Of a DNA stretch of 64,000 nucleotides, positions 24,973-33,720 are shown piece after piece. The notes beneath the pieces were generated by a model. That model was not told the DNA's origin. It did no database searches and was given only the letters and a program-made list of their open reading frames with translations. The DNA comes from an uncultured Bacteroidales bacterium (GTDB taxonomy: Bacteria > Bacteroidota > Bacteroidia > Bacteroidales > UBA932), in contig ONKE01000013.1 of NCBI GenBank assembly GCA_900318355.1, positions 62,001 to 126,000 on the forward strand. The letters run 5' to 3'. The translations under genes were made by a program, and so were the position numbers. Position 1 is the stretch's first letter. Each line of letters starts with the position of its first letter.

Positions 24973-26232
24973 TTAGTCTTCAAATTCAGCGCGCAGTATC
25001 CTGAGGACTTCCTCTGCGGTCTCGTCTTCGAGGTCGGCGCGTTTGGCGATATCCTCGGCGCTGTAGGCCAGGACGCTCTTGGCGGTGTCGCAGCCGATGG
25101 ACTTGAGTTTCTCGATGATCCAGGAATCGATTTCGTTGGCGAATTCGTCGAGCAGGACGTCTTCTTCCTCGTCGCCTTCAGTGGCGGGAGCGTCGCGCCA
25201 GACCTCGATTTCGCGGCCCACGAGCATGCTTGCAAGCTTGATGTTGCAGCCGCCCTTGCCGATGCCCTTCTTGACTTCTTCGGGCTGCATGTAGACCTTG
25301 ATCTTGTCCTCGGGGTCGCTGCCCATGTCGATGGAGGAGATCTTGGCCGGGCTCAGCGCGCGCTGGATCATCAGCTGCGTGTTGGCCGTCCACTGGATGA
25401 CGTCGATGTTTTCGTTGCGGAGCTCGCGGACGATGCCGATGATGCGGCTGCCCTTGACGCCGATGCAGGCGCCGATAGGGTCGATGCGGTCGTCATAGGA
25501 CTCCACGGCCACCTTGGCACGCTCGCCGGGCACGCGGACCACCTTCTTTATGGTGATAAGTCCGTCGTAGATTTCGGGAACTTCCTGCTCGAAGAGCTTG
25601 ACGAGGAATTCCTCCGAGGTGCGGCTCAGGGTGATGTAGGGAGTCGTGTTGTTCTTCATCTCCACGCTCTTGATGATGGCGCGGACCGTGTCGTTCTTCT
25701 TGAAGTGCTCGCCGGGGATCTGCTCGTTCTTCGGGAGGCGCAGCTCGTTGCCTTCCTCGTCGAGGATGAGGACTTCCTTGGCCCAGGTCTGGTAGACTTC
25801 GCCGGTGAAGAGGTCGCCGATCTTCTGGGAGTATTTGTTGTAGAGATTGGCCTTCTCGATGTCCATGATACGGCCCTGGAGGTTTTGACGGATGTTGAGG
25901 ATGCCGCGGCGTCCGAAGTCCTTGAGTTCCACCCTGCGGGTGAAGGTTTCGCCGATTTCATAGTCGTCGTAGCCCTGGGCGATAAGGTCGGCGAGGGCGA
26001 TCTGGGTGTTGGGGTCCTCCACGGTCTCGACGACGTCGAGATTCTGGTAGATTTCGCAGTCGCCCTTGTCGACGTTGATGATAACGTCGAAGTTGTCGGC
26101 CGAGCCGAAAGTCTTGGCCAGCTGGGTGTTGAAGACATCCTTGAGGACGCCCATCATCACGGGCCTGTCAATGTGTTTTTCATCCTTGAAGAGCGCAAAC
26201 GCGGTCTTGAGGTCGATTTTCTCTTCTGCCAT
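24973..26232 (-). CDS. nusA: transcription termination/antitermination factor NusA
   Basis: A 419-residue RNA polymerase-associated factor. The N-terminal RNAP-binding domain (residues 1-130) is followed by an S1 domain and two KH domains (ESYDDRIDPIGACIGVKGSRI, then KGGCNIKLASMLVGREIEVW near residue 310). A short acidic helix-hairpin-type C-terminus follows (LAYSAEDIAKRADLEDE). The two C-terminal acidic repeats of E. coli NusA are reduced to a single short segment, as in many non-proteobacterial homologues. It is the middle gene of rimP-nusA-infB. Confidence 0.97.
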   Translation of the reverse strand: MAEEKIDLKTAFALFKDEKHIDRPVMMGVLKDVFNTQLAKTFGSADNFDVIINVDKGDCEIYQNLDVVETVEDPNTQIALADLIAQGYDDYEIGETFTRRVELKDFGRRGILNIRQNLQGRIMDIEKANLYNKYSQKIGDLFTGEVYQTWAKEVLILDEEGNELRLPKNEQIPGEHFKKNDTVRAIIKSVEMKNNTTPYITLSRTSEEFLVKLFEQEVPEIYDGLITIKKVVRVPGERAKVAVESYDDRIDPIGACIGVKGSRIIGIVRELRNENIDVIQWTANTQLMIQRALSPAKISSIDMGSDPEDKIKVYMQPEEVKKGIGKGGCNIKLASMLVGREIEVWRDAPATEGDEEEDVLLDEFANEIDSWIIEKLKSIGCDTAKSVLAYSAEDIAKRADLEDETAEEVLRILRAEFED

Positions 26233-26250
26233 TGTATTATTATAATTTGT

Positions 26251-26718
26251 TTATTCGAAAACGATATGGGGCCTTACGGCGTTGACCTGGTCGGAGGGGA
26301 AGGTTTCTTCGCGCTCGACGGTCTGCTTTTTCTTGGTGCCGGGGACGGCCTCGCGGCTGGTGTAGCGCAGCGAGACGCCCTCCGGAGACGCCGCCGTGAG
26401 GGTGCCGGTCAGTTTGCGGCCGCCCTTGAGGCTGACTTCGACCTGCGATCCAAGTGCTTTCTCGAACTGGCGGAGCACCTTGAAGGGCTGGTCGAGACCT
26501 GCGGAAGTGACGGTGAGGGAATAGTCTTCGGCGTCCTGGTCCCAGAGGAGGTGGAAGGCCTTGTCTATGGCGACGCAGTCTTCCATTTGGACGGAACCCG
26601 AGTCGGATTCGATGGTGAGGGTTATGTCGTTGTCGGCGGAGATTTCGGCGTCGACAAGGAAGCAGCCCCTGTCCTGGACGGCGGGAAGAATCTTTTCCCT
26701 GATTTCGGCAATGTTCAT
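26251..26718 (-). CDS. rimP: ribosome maturation factor RimP
   Basis: Needed for 30S subunit maturation. The 155-residue protein from MNIAEIREKILPAVQ has the N-terminal alpha/beta domain (CFLVDAEISADNDITLTIES) and the SYSLTVTSAGLDQPFK-like motif (here DYSLTVTSAGLDQPFK) that marks RimP, followed by the Sm-like C-terminal domain (GRKLTGTLTAASPEGVSL). An in-frame extension up to 26868 would cover the promoter and gives cysteine-rich sequence unlike the family, so the ATG at 26718 is used. It is the first gene of the rimP-nusA-infB operon. Confidence 0.94.
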   Translation of the reverse strand: MNIAEIREKILPAVQDRGCFLVDAEISADNDITLTIESDSGSVQMEDCVAIDKAFHLLWDQDAEDYSLTVTSAGLDQPFKVLRQFEKALGSQVEVSLKGGRKLTGTLTAASPEGVSLRYTSREAVPGTKKKQTVEREETFPSDQVNAVRPHIVFE

Positions 26719-26776
26719 ATTCGGCTCCTGTATCAAAAAAAGACAGGAGACACGCCGCCTCCCATCTTTACATTTG

Positions 26777-26807
26777 CAAAGATAGGCATTTTTGACATAA
26801 TTACAAA
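26777..26807 (-). promoter_or_regulatory. Bacteroidota-type promoter for rimP-nusA-infB
   Basis: On the minus strand TTTG (26804-26807) and TATCTTTG (26777-26784) are separated by exactly 19 bases, a textbook match to the Bacteroides consensus. It lies 58 bases upstream of rimP. Confidence 0.8.
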
Positions 26808-26858
26808 GAAAAAGCAAGTTTCGAGGGCGATTATTTTCCTTTTTGAAGGAAAAGTGCT

Positions 26859-26865
26859 TACTTTG
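26859..26865 (+). promoter_or_regulatory. weak -7-like element for lpxD
   Basis: TACTTTG is one base shorter than TAnnTTTG and lies 21 bases before the lpxD ATG. It is listed because lpxD opens a cluster and needs a promoter in this divergent intergenic region. Confidence 0.35.
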
Positions 26866-26886
26866 CACAGATAATAAACTTGACTC

Positions 26887-27882
26887 ATGGAACTTTCAGC
26901 CAAACAACTGGCCCAGGTCCTCAAAGGCACCGTCGACGGCGACCCGTCCGCCGTAGCGACCTCCTTTGCCAAGATCGAGCATGGTAAGCCCGGCCAGCTG
27001 TGCTTCTTCGCCAATCCCAAATACGAACAATACGTCTACACCTGCAAGGCCTCAATCCTGCTGGTAAACAAAGACTTCGAGCCTAAGGACAAGGTCGTTC
27101 CCACGCTTGTCCGCGTGGAAAACGCCTATTCCGCCCTGGCCGAGCTGCTCAAATACGTGGCCAACCTCAAGAAGCAATACCGCCGCCACCGCGGTTGGGG
27201 ATGCATCCGCTTCTTCTCCACCAAACTCGGCCGCAAGGTCTACCTGGGCGCCCATTCCTATGTCGGCCGCCGCACTGTGGTGGGCGACTTTACGAAGATT
27301 TACGAAAACGTCCACATCGCCGAAGACGTCAAGATAGGCAAAAACTGCATAATCTACCCCGGCGTCGTCATTTACGCCAAGACCGTGATCGGCGACAACG
27401 TCATCCTCCACGCCAACTGCGTCATCGGCTCCGACGGCTTCGGCAACGCCCCGCAGCCCGACGGCACCTGGGAAAAGATCGAGCATCTCGGCAACGTCAT
27501 CATCGGCAACAACGTCGAAATCGGCGCCTGCACCACGGTCGACCGTGCGGAAATGGAGTCCACCATCATCCACGACGGCGTCAAGATCGACAACCTCTGC
27601 CAGATCGCCCACAACGTGGAAATCGGCGAAAACACTGTCATGGCCGCCGAAACCGGAATCGCCGGCTCCACCAAGATAGGCAAGAACTGCATCTTCGCCG
27701 GCCAGGTCGGTATAGTCGGTCACCTTAAGATCGCCGACAACACCACCATCGCCGCCAAGTCCGGCCTCATCGGCAACGTGCGCAAGAGCGGGGAGGTCCT
27801 TTTCGGTACCCCGGCCATCCCCATCAAGAATTATATGCGCAGTTACGCCCTGTTCAAACAGGCCGGAAGTGCCGAAAAATAG
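26887..27882 (+). CDS. lpxD: UDP-3-O-(3-hydroxyacyl)glucosamine N-acyltransferase LpxD
   Basis: Adds the N-linked hydroxyacyl chain to UDP-3-O-acyl-glucosamine, the third step of lipid A synthesis. The 331-residue protein has the N-terminal uridine-binding domain ([30 protein letters not shown]). A left-handed beta-helix of hexapeptide repeats follows from about residue 110 to 300. The segment [14 protein letters not shown] and the catalytic-His region [16 protein letters not shown] are both clear. It opens the lpxD-lpxC-lpxA cluster, but about 114 bases and a separate promoter lie before lpxC. Confidence 0.95.
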   Translation: MELSAKQLAQVLKGTVDGDPSAVATSFAKIEHGKPGQLCFFANPKYEQYVYTCKASILLVNKDFEPKDKVVPTLVRVENAYSALAELLKYVANLKKQYRRHRGWGCIRFFSTKLGRKVYLGAHSYVGRRTVVGDFTKIYENVHIAEDVKIGKNCIIYPGVVIYAKTVIGDNVILHANCVIGSDGFGNAPQPDGTWEKIEHLGNVIIGNNVEIGACTTVDRAEMESTIIHDGVKIDNLCQIAHNVEIGENTVMAAETGIAGSTKIGKNCIFAGQVGIVGHLKIADNTTIAAKSGLIGNVRKSGEVLFGTPAIPIKNYMRSYALFKQAGSAEK

Positions 27883-27934
27883 AGGATTTTGCCTCACCGG
27901 AGGGCCGAAGCGCTTGTCCTTCAAAAAAAATTGC

Positions 27935-27942
27935 TATCTTTG
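27935..27942 (+). promoter_or_regulatory. -7 element for lpxC-lpxA-wbqC
   Basis: TATCTTTG is a perfect match. A TTG at 27914-27916 lies 18 bases upstream as possible -33 element. The lpxC ATG follows 54 bases downstream. Confidence 0.65.
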
Positions 27943-27996
27943 CAGTCCTTATCGGACCGGGCGAAGCCTGCCCCGGCCCGGAAACTTGTGAAAAAG

Positions 27997-28905
27997 ATGC
28001 AGCAAAGGACTGTTAAACATACATACGTATTTGAGGGCAAAGGCCTTCATACCGGGGTAGTCTCCCGTCTGGCCATCAGTCCCGCCCCCGAAGACAGCGG
28101 CATAGTATTCAGGCGTTCCGATCTGGAAGGCGTTCCCGGCGTTCCCGCCCTGGCTGAATACGTTTCGACCACGACCCGCAGCACTACCATATCCAACGGA
28201 AGTTTTGAAATAAACACCGTCGAGCATGTGCTCTCGGCCCTTACCGGCCTTGGAGTCGACAACGCCGTGGTGGAAGTGAGCAACGTCGAAGTCCCCATCC
28301 TCGACGGCAGCGCCCGTCCCTACGTCGAGGCCATCCTCGCCGACGGCCTCGCCCAGCAGTCCGCACCGCGCCGTTACATCACTGTCCCCAAGGTGGTTGA
28401 AGTGTCCGACCCCGAGAGCGGCTCATGGGTCCGCATCGAGCCGGCCGACACCCTCTCCTACGACGTGACGGTCGATTTCGGTTCCCGCGTCCTCGGCGTC
28501 CAGACCGCCCATTGGGACGAGTCCGTCGACTATTCCAAGGAAATCGCGGTCTGCCGCACCTTCGTCTTCTTCCACGAGATCGAATTCCTCCTCGCCCACA
28601 ACCTCATCAAGGGCGGCGATGTCGACAACGCCATCGTAATAGTGGAACATCCCGTCTCGGAAGAGCAGGTTTCCCGCATCGCCCAGGCCATCGGTCGTCC
28701 CACCCTCCATGTCGAGCCCAACGGCTACCTGAGCAACATCAAGTTGAATTTTCCCAATGAATGCGGCCGCCACAAGCTGCTCGACCTCATCGGCGACATC
28801 CGTCTTGCCGGAGGTTATCTCAAGGCCCGGATCACGGCCTTCAAGCCCGGCCACACAATGAATACCAAGGCGGCCAAGGAACTTCGCGCCGCACTTGCCA
28901 AATAA
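27997..28905 (+). CDS. lpxC: UDP-3-O-acyl-N-acetylglucosamine deacetylase LpxC (single domain, no FabZ)
   Basis: Zinc hydrolase performing the committed step of lipid A synthesis. The 302-residue protein has zinc ligands His77 (EHVLSAL) and His259/Asp263 (GRHKLLDLIGD), and the catalytic-base His286 (KPGHTMNTK). The frame ends shortly after this motif. Most known Bacteroidota carry LpxC fused to the dehydratase FabZ in one longer protein, but here a TAA at 28903-28905 ends the gene and lpxA starts six bases later. So FabZ is absent from the cluster. Start could also be GTG 27988, nine bases upstream. Confidence 0.95.
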   Translation: MQQRTVKHTYVFEGKGLHTGVVSRLAISPAPEDSGIVFRRSDLEGVPGVPALAEYVSTTTRSTTISNGSFEINTVEHVLSALTGLGVDNAVVEVSNVEVPILDGSARPYVEAILADGLAQQSAPRRYITVPKVVEVSDPESGSWVRIEPADTLSYDVTVDFGSRVLGVQTAHWDESVDYSKEIAVCRTFVFFHEIEFLLAHNLIKGGDVDNAIVIVEHPVSEEQVSRIAQAIGRPTLHVEPNGYLSNIKLNFPNECGRHKLLDLIGDIRLAGGYLKARITAFKPGHTMNTKAAKELRAALAK

Positions 28906-28911
28906 ATTGCC

Positions 28912-29724
28912 ATGAACAAAATTCATCCCCTCGCTACCGTCAGCCCCGAAGCAAAGCTCGGCGACAACATTGAAATCGGCCCTTACGCCTTTATAGATGC
29001 AAATGTCGAAATCGGTGACGGATGCCGAATCCTTCCCCACGCTGTCATTTTCCAGTATGTAAAGATGGGCAAGAACTGCTCGGTGTTCCCCGGAGCGGTC
29101 ATTGGCGCCATCCCCCAGGACCTTAAGTTCGAAGGTGAAGTGACATTCGTTGAAATAGGGGACAACGTCACCGTGCGCGAGTGCGCCACCATCAACCGTG
29201 GCACCAAGGCCAGCGGCAAGGGCGTCACCCGCATCGGCGACAACACCCTCCTGATGTCCTACACCCACGTCGCGCACGACTGCAACGTCGGCAAGCACTG
29301 CATCCTGGTCAGCTACACCGGCATCGCCGGCGAGACCGACGTCGACGACTGGGCCATCCTCGGCGGCGGCACCGTCGTCCACCAGTTCTCCAAGATCGGC
29401 TGCCACGCCATGATTGGCGGCGGCTCCAAGATCAACAAGGACATCCCGCCTTACGCCCTGTGCGGCCGCGACCCGGTCTGCTTCGCGGGCATCAACATCG
29501 TCGGCCTGCGCCGCCGCGGATTCTCCTCCGACACCATCCGCACCATCAAGGACATCTACGACACCATCTATTTCCAGGGCTACAACATCTCCGACGGTAT
29601 CGCCAAGGTTGAAGCCGGATTCCCCCAGAGCGAAGAGCGCGACAACATCATCAACTTCATCCGCGCCTCCAAGCGTGGTATCGTACAGTCCCTCAGGGCC
29701 GGCGAGAGGCCCAATGTCGACTAG
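28912..29724 (+). CDS. lpxA: UDP-N-acetylglucosamine O-acyltransferase LpxA
   Basis: First enzyme of lipid A synthesis, moving a 3-hydroxyacyl chain from ACP to UDP-GlcNAc. The 270-residue protein is a left-handed beta-helix of hexapeptide repeats (IHPLATVSPEAKLGDNIEIG onward) with the catalytic-His motif MSYTHVAHDCNVG near residue 120, and the C-terminal helical bundle (GLRRRGFSSDTIRTIK). It starts six bases after lpxC and ends six before the WbqC gene, so the three are probably one transcript. Confidence 0.96.
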   Translation: MNKIHPLATVSPEAKLGDNIEIGPYAFIDANVEIGDGCRILPHAVIFQYVKMGKNCSVFPGAVIGAIPQDLKFEGEVTFVEIGDNVTVRECATINRGTKASGKGVTRIGDNTLLMSYTHVAHDCNVGKHCILVSYTGIAGETDVDDWAILGGGTVVHQFSKIGCHAMIGGGSKINKDIPPYALCGRDPVCFAGINIVGLRRRGFSSDTIRTIKDIYDTIYFQGYNISDGIAKVEAGFPQSEERDNIINFIRASKRGIVQSLRAGERPNVD

Positions 29725-29730
29725 GCGCCC

Positions 29731-30375
29731 GTGCTGCTCGGCATAGCCTATTTCCCGCCTGTATCCTGGTTTACGGCGGCACTTCGAGATCTTACCCTGT
29801 CTGCGGACGGGGTAATTCCGTCTGTGGCCACCCTGGAGGCGTGCGAGCACTACCAGAAACAGACCTACCGCAACCGCTGCCGCATCATGACGGCCGGCGG
29901 AGTGGAGAACCTTCAGTTCCCTGTGGTCCACGACGACGGCCTTTGGACCGCTCCTATAACCACGGTGAAGGTGGATTATTCCACGCCGTGGGTCGTGCGC
30001 CACGAACGGGCGATCGCCACTGCCTACGAGAGTTCGCCTTTTTTCATCCACTACAAAGACGCCATCTTTGAAATACTTGAGAGTGAATTGCCTACGCTCT
30101 GGGAGCTGGACCATGCCCTGATAGTCAGGCTGACGGAGCTGATGGGCCTTCCGCTGGAATTCAGGAGCACGACGGAATATCGTGCCGAAGCCCCGGACGA
30201 CTTCCGCGGCATCCACCCCAAGCATCCCGGCGTGTTCCCGGCAAAGGAAGAGCCGTACTACCAGGTTTTCTCCGGCAAGTACGGCTTCCAGAAAGATCTT
30301 TCAATCCTCGACCTTCTTTTCTGTGAAGGTCCGATGGCCTCAGACTATATTTTCAAAAACGCCATCCGAGGGTAA
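29731..30375 (+). CDS. WbqC-family protein
   Basis: The 214-residue product starts with GTG (MLLGIAYFPPVSWFTAAL). It contains the family landmarks EHYQKQTYRNRCRI near residue 38, LQFPVVHDDGLWTAPI, and a C-terminal FSGKYGFQKDLSILDLLFCEG. WbqC-like proteins are found in O-antigen clusters and as single genes in Bacteroidota; the reaction is unproven. Its place directly after lpxA hints at a role in lipid A or LPS assembly, or simply conserved synteny. Its last 23 bases overlap the convergent FadL-like gene. Confidence 0.85.
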   Translation: MLLGIAYFPPVSWFTAALRDLTLSADGVIPSVATLEACEHYQKQTYRNRCRIMTAGGVENLQFPVVHDDGLWTAPITTVKVDYSTPWVVRHERAIATAYESSPFFIHYKDAIFEILESELPTLWELDHALIVRLTELMGLPLEFRSTTEYRAEAPDDFRGIHPKHPGVFPAKEEPYYQVFSGKYGFQKDLSILDLLFCEGPMASDYIFKNAIRG

Positions 30376-31996
30376 GGATGATGTCCCACATCCGGGAGCG
30401 GCTCAGTATCTCGGGAGAATCAATGCCGGCTCCGTAGGTCGGATAGGGATAGATGTATTCATCCGGGAAGAATGTCCCGCGGAGGGCCAGGTCGCAGAAG
30501 AAGGACCCGGTCGAGTTGTAGCCGATACCTGCGCTCACGGCGTGGGTGAAGGCCTTGAGGGCTTCCTTGCTGGCGAGGACCTGGGTGCCGTCGTAGGAAT
30601 ACGGGTCCATGTAGTTGCCGTTGGCGTCGTAGCGGGCGTATTCCGGAGAGGTCTTGAGGTTGTAGCCGGCCCTGAGCGAAACCAGCTGGCCCAGACGGGC
30701 TTCCGCGCCGATGCGCAGATTGTGCTGGACGCCGGTGAAGGCCCTGCTGCGCTGGTTGGCATAGGTGAAGCTGCCTTCGCCGCCCCTCATCTCCTTGAAG
30801 CGCATGTCGCTGTAGTCTACGAGCTCGTAGTCGGCGCTCAGAAGGCCGAGCCCGGGGAGGGTGTAGGCCAGACCGAAGTTGGCGCGGAAGGGGGAGGTGA
30901 GCCTGTATTGATAGATGTTGGAGGACTCGGAACCGTCGGCGTGTTTCTTCATGCCGGTGAACCAGGCGTCGCCGTAGACGTTCCATTCTTCCTTGATGAC
31001 GGTGGCGGTAGGCGTCTGGATGGCGGCACCGATGCGCAGACCCGGCACGGGGACTGCGATGACGCCGATCTTGGCGTAGAATCCGGAGGCGTCTATGACG
31101 CTCCACTGGGTCATCTGCATCTCCTTGAAGGTGTAGGAGACGTTGTCGATCTCAATGGTCCTGCCGGCGGGGAATTCTTCCGAGAAAGACCAGGTCTGGT
31201 CGATGCGGGTGCTGACCATTCCCAGGTTGGCCCCGATGAAGAACATGTCGCTGAAGTTGAATCCGAGATTGAAGACGTAGTCGTGCTTGTGTCCCTTCCT
31301 GACGCGGTTGAAGCTCTGGGCAAGGTTGGCGCCAGTCACCACGGGATAGTTGCCCATGATGTCGCGTGTGTTTTCCTGGGCGATGCCGACGTAGTCGGTG
31401 CCGTTGCTGTTGACGATGTAGTTGATGAAGCCGATCTGGGCGGGCCAGAGGCTTACGTCGCCAAGAGGGTCGCCGCCGAGGGCTTCGTCGCTAAGGCCGG
31501 AATCGTTGGCCATCGCCGCCAGGTAGCCCATGTAGGAGGAGGTGTTGTTGACTCCGGAGGCCCTGAGGTCGCTGGTGTAGTAGTTTGTGGAATTGGCGAT
31601 GAACCCCATCGTGTAGTTCTTCAGCCCGCTGCGGTTGCGCGTGGATACGTTGATGGTGAAACCGATGTTCGGCATCGTTGCGCGTGCCCAGGAGTTGCCG
31701 GTGGTCTTGCCTGCGTCGCCGGCTGCGGGAGCCGGATTATAGTTGGAACTGATGCCGCTGATGCTGATTCCGGGCGAGAATGTGAACTGGCTGTAGTTGT
31801 TTACGGCCGAGCCGGCAGGGTTGATGCCGATGGAACCGAGGTCGCCGCCCAGGGCGGTGAAGGCGTTTCCCATGGCGACGCTGCGTGCTGTGCCGTAGTA
31901 GTTGGACTCGCTCAGCAGGAGTGCGTCGGTATAGTCCTGAGCCGCGGCGAGAACTGCCGCCGCGGCCAGGGAGAGTGACAATAGTATCTTTTTCAT
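30353..31996 (-). CDS. FadL/OMPP1-like outer-membrane transport protein
   Basis: A 547-residue barrel protein with signal peptide MKKILLSLSLAAAAVLAAAQ. The N-terminal segment TARSVAMGNAFTALGGDLGSIGINPAG is the typical plug region of the OMPP1/FadL/TodX family, which moves hydrophobic compounds across the outer membrane. Barrel strands follow through to the terminal LGWRF. The ligand is unknown. Three residues of possible N-terminal extension (start 32005) are ignored because MKKILL begins the signal peptide. It lies 31 bases downstream of the low-complexity lipoprotein gene, on the same strand. Confidence 0.85.
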   Translation of the reverse strand: MKKILLSLSLAAAAVLAAAQDYTDALLLSESNYYGTARSVAMGNAFTALGGDLGSIGINPAGSAVNNYSQFTFSPGISISGISSNYNPAPAAGDAGKTTGNSWARATMPNIGFTINVSTRNRSGLKNYTMGFIANSTNYYTSDLRASGVNNTSSYMGYLAAMANDSGLSDEALGGDPLGDVSLWPAQIGFINYIVNSNGTDYVGIAQENTRDIMGNYPVVTGANLAQSFNRVRKGHKHDYVFNLGFNFSDMFFIGANLGMVSTRIDQTWSFSEEFPAGRTIEIDNVSYTFKEMQMTQWSVIDASGFYAKIGVIAVPVPGLRIGAAIQTPTATVIKEEWNVYGDAWFTGMKKHADGSESSNIYQYRLTSPFRANFGLAYTLPGLGLLSADYELVDYSDMRFKEMRGGEGSFTYANQRSRAFTGVQHNLRIGAEARLGQLVSLRAGYNLKTSPEYARYDANGNYMDPYSYDGTQVLASKEALKAFTHAVSAGIGYNSTGSFFCDLALRGTFFPDEYIYPYPTYGAGIDSPEILSRSRMWDIILTLGWRF

Positions 31997-32027
31997 GGCT
32001 TCCAAACTCTTAAATGGGGAAGGTTAT

Positions 32028-33596
32028 CTACCTGCGCCGGCCACCGCCGCCGGAATAGCCGCCGCTGCTGTGGGAGCTGCCGCCGGAATAGCCGCCGCTG
32101 CTGTGGGAGCTGCCGCCGGAGTAGCCGCCGCTGCTTCTGGAGTAGCTGCTGCCGGAAGAGTAGCTGCTGCCGCGGGAATAGCTGGAGGAACTGCTGCCGG
32201 AAGACCGATAGCTGGAGCTGCTGCCGGAGGAGCGGTAGCTCGAACTGCTGCCGGAAGAACGGGAGCTGGAGGTGCTGGGACGGTAGTTGGAGGTGCCGTT
32301 GCGGCCGACGTAATTGCTGCTGCCGGATGAACGGTAGCCGGAAGAACTGCCGGAGGAACGGTAGCTTGAGCCGCTGCCATAGGAGCTGCGGGCAGATGAG
32401 CCGCTGCCGTAAGAACTGCGTGCCGAGGAACCGGAGGAGCTTCTTGCTGCTGAACCGCTTCCGTAAGAGCTGCGGGCTGACGAACTGCTGCCATAAGAAC
32501 TGCGGGCAGACGAACCGGAGGCGCTTCTTGCTGCGGAACCGCTGCCATATGAACTGCGTGCCGAAGAACCGGAGGCGCTTCTTGCCACGGAGCCGCTGCC
32601 GTAGGAACTGCGGGCGGAGCTGCCGGCGGAAGAACGTGCAACTGAACCGCTTGCGGAACGGGCGGAGACACCTGCGGCAGACCGCGAGGAGACGCCGGAG
32701 GCGGAACGGGCGACGGAGCCGGAGCTGGAAACGCGCCTGGTCAGGGTTGCGGACGAACGGGCCGAGGACACTCTGGCTGCAGAGCCTACCGAGCTGACGG
32801 AACGAGCCGTGCGGTCGGTTTCGCTTATGCTGCGCAGGCGGCCGGAAGTCTGGGCTGCGGATGCGATGTGGCTGCCGCGGGTGATGGTGCCGCCCTCACG
32901 GCGCAGGCCGGACGAGGACGCTCCGAGATGGTTGCCGTAGCCGCCGTAGCCGACGCCGCGGGATGCCCAGTTGTGGTGACGTCCGTACCATCCGTCATAG
33001 TAGTGGTGGTGATGGCCGTACCAGCCTCCATAATAATAAGGACGGTGCCAGTAGTGGCCGTACCAGCCCCCGTAGTACCAGGGGTCATAGTAGTAGTGGT
33101 GCCAGCCCCAGCTCCAGTACGGATCGTACCAGCTGTTGTAGTACCAGGGATCCCAGTACCAGCTGTGATAGTGCCAGGGACGGTACCAGCCGCCGTAATA
33201 CCAGGGTGAGGCACCCCAGTACCAGCTCGAATAATAAGGCCCCCAGGACCAGCCGAACCAGGGCGAATAGCCGAGGAACAGGTCGACGGCCGGAGTGTTG
33301 TCGTAGACCGTGACGGTGGTGGCGTTGTCGCCGAAGGAGATGCGTGCGTTTTTACCCTCGGGGACGACGATGGTCTCGTCCTGCCCGCTTTGCAGGTAGA
33401 CCTGCGAGCTCTGGGTTTCCTCTATGAGGGCATCCCGGTCGGCGTCGTCGGCCAGGGCGAGTTCCTGTGTCTGGGTTGAAGGTCTATAGTAAATACCGTC
33501 GTCGAAACGTGACGACGACGTGGAGAGCTGCGCAGCGGAACCACACGCGGACAGTGCCAGCAGCGCCGTTAACAGGGGTGTGATGTGCTTTTTCAT
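32028..33596 (-). CDS. lipoprotein with Trp/Tyr/His-rich and Ser/Arg/Gly-repeat domains
   Basis: I do not recognise a family. The 522-residue product has a type II signal peptide with lipobox LSAC (Cys18). Residues 20-110 look ordinary. Residues about 110-210 are dominated by Trp, Tyr, His and Gly (for example WYYGGWYRPWHYHSWYW). Residues about 225-522 are Ser/Arg/Gly/Ala repeats, many built on SSARSSYGSGS, ending in three GGYSGGSSHSS units and GGGGRRR. The composition suggests a surface adhesive or a carbohydrate- or metal-contacting lipoprotein, but that is a guess. The next gene downstream is the FadL-like porin. Confidence 0.75.
   Translation of the reverse strand: MKKHITPLLTALLALSACGSAAQLSTSSSRFDDGIYYRPSTQTQELALADDADRDALIEETQSSQVYLQSGQDETIVVPEGKNARISFGDNATTVTVYDNTPAVDLFLGYSPWFGWSWGPYYSSWYWGASPWYYGGWYRPWHYHSWYWDPWYYNSWYDPYWSWGWHHYYYDPWYYGGWYGHYWHRPYYYGGWYGHHHHYYDGWYGRHHNWASRGVGYGGYGNHLGASSSGLRREGGTITRGSHIASAAQTSGRLRSISETDRTARSVSSVGSAARVSSARSSATLTRRVSSSGSVARSASGVSSRSAAGVSARSASGSVARSSAGSSARSSYGSGSVARSASGSSARSSYGSGSAARSASGSSARSSYGSSSSARSSYGSGSAARSSSGSSARSSYGSGSSARSSYGSGSSYRSSGSSSGYRSSGSSNYVGRNGTSNYRPSTSSSRSSGSSSSYRSSGSSSSYRSSGSSSSSYSRGSSYSSGSSYSRSSGGYSGGSSHSSGGYSGGSSHSSGGYSGGGGRRR
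32046..32134. repeat. 33-bp tandem repeats at the 3' end of the lipoprotein gene
   Basis: Two full copies and one partial copy with a 33-bp period (unit boundaries near 32051, 32084 and 32117) encode the GGYSGGSSHSS units. More diverged repeats of the same Ser-rich code run on to about 32720. The in-frame period makes length variation by slippage likely. Confidence 0.75.
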
Positions 33597-33629
33597 GGTC
33601 GTATCTCCTATATATATCGATAAAATTCG

Positions 33630-33637
33630 TATCTTTG
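33630..33637 (+). promoter_or_regulatory. -7 element for proS
   Basis: TATCTTTG, perfect consensus, leaving an A-rich leader of roughly 80 bases before the proS ATG at 33721. Confidence 0.6.
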
Positions 33638-33720
33638 TCGAAGGTTATGGCAACTATCATACCATTTCCCCGGTACAAGGATAACAAATAATCCCGAAAA
33701 AAGCAAAAAAAACAGCTGAC

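Noticed and set aside
26251..26868. RimP with a 50-residue N-terminal extension
   Set aside because: The extension covers a textbook promoter (TTTG-19-TATCTTTG) and gives Cys/Lys-rich sequence absent from RimP proteins.
24970..26874. A 634-codon plus-strand frame opposite nusA and rimP
   Set aside because: Shadow of two well-identified genes; no motifs, and it crosses the intergenic region between them.
28423..30225. A 600-codon minus-strand frame across lpxC, lpxA and the WbqC gene
   Set aside because: Product is low-complexity Asp/Val/Gly/Ala and spans three real genes on the other strand.
30182..31978. A 598-codon plus-strand frame opposite the FadL-like gene
   Set aside because: Continues from the end of the WbqC gene in another frame; composition is typical of an antisense shadow.
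32046..32720. The Ser-rich coding repeats considered as a CRISPR array
   Set aside because: The period is 33 bases in frame, with no unique spacers, and the repeats diverge gradually as coding repeats do; no cas genes are nearby.
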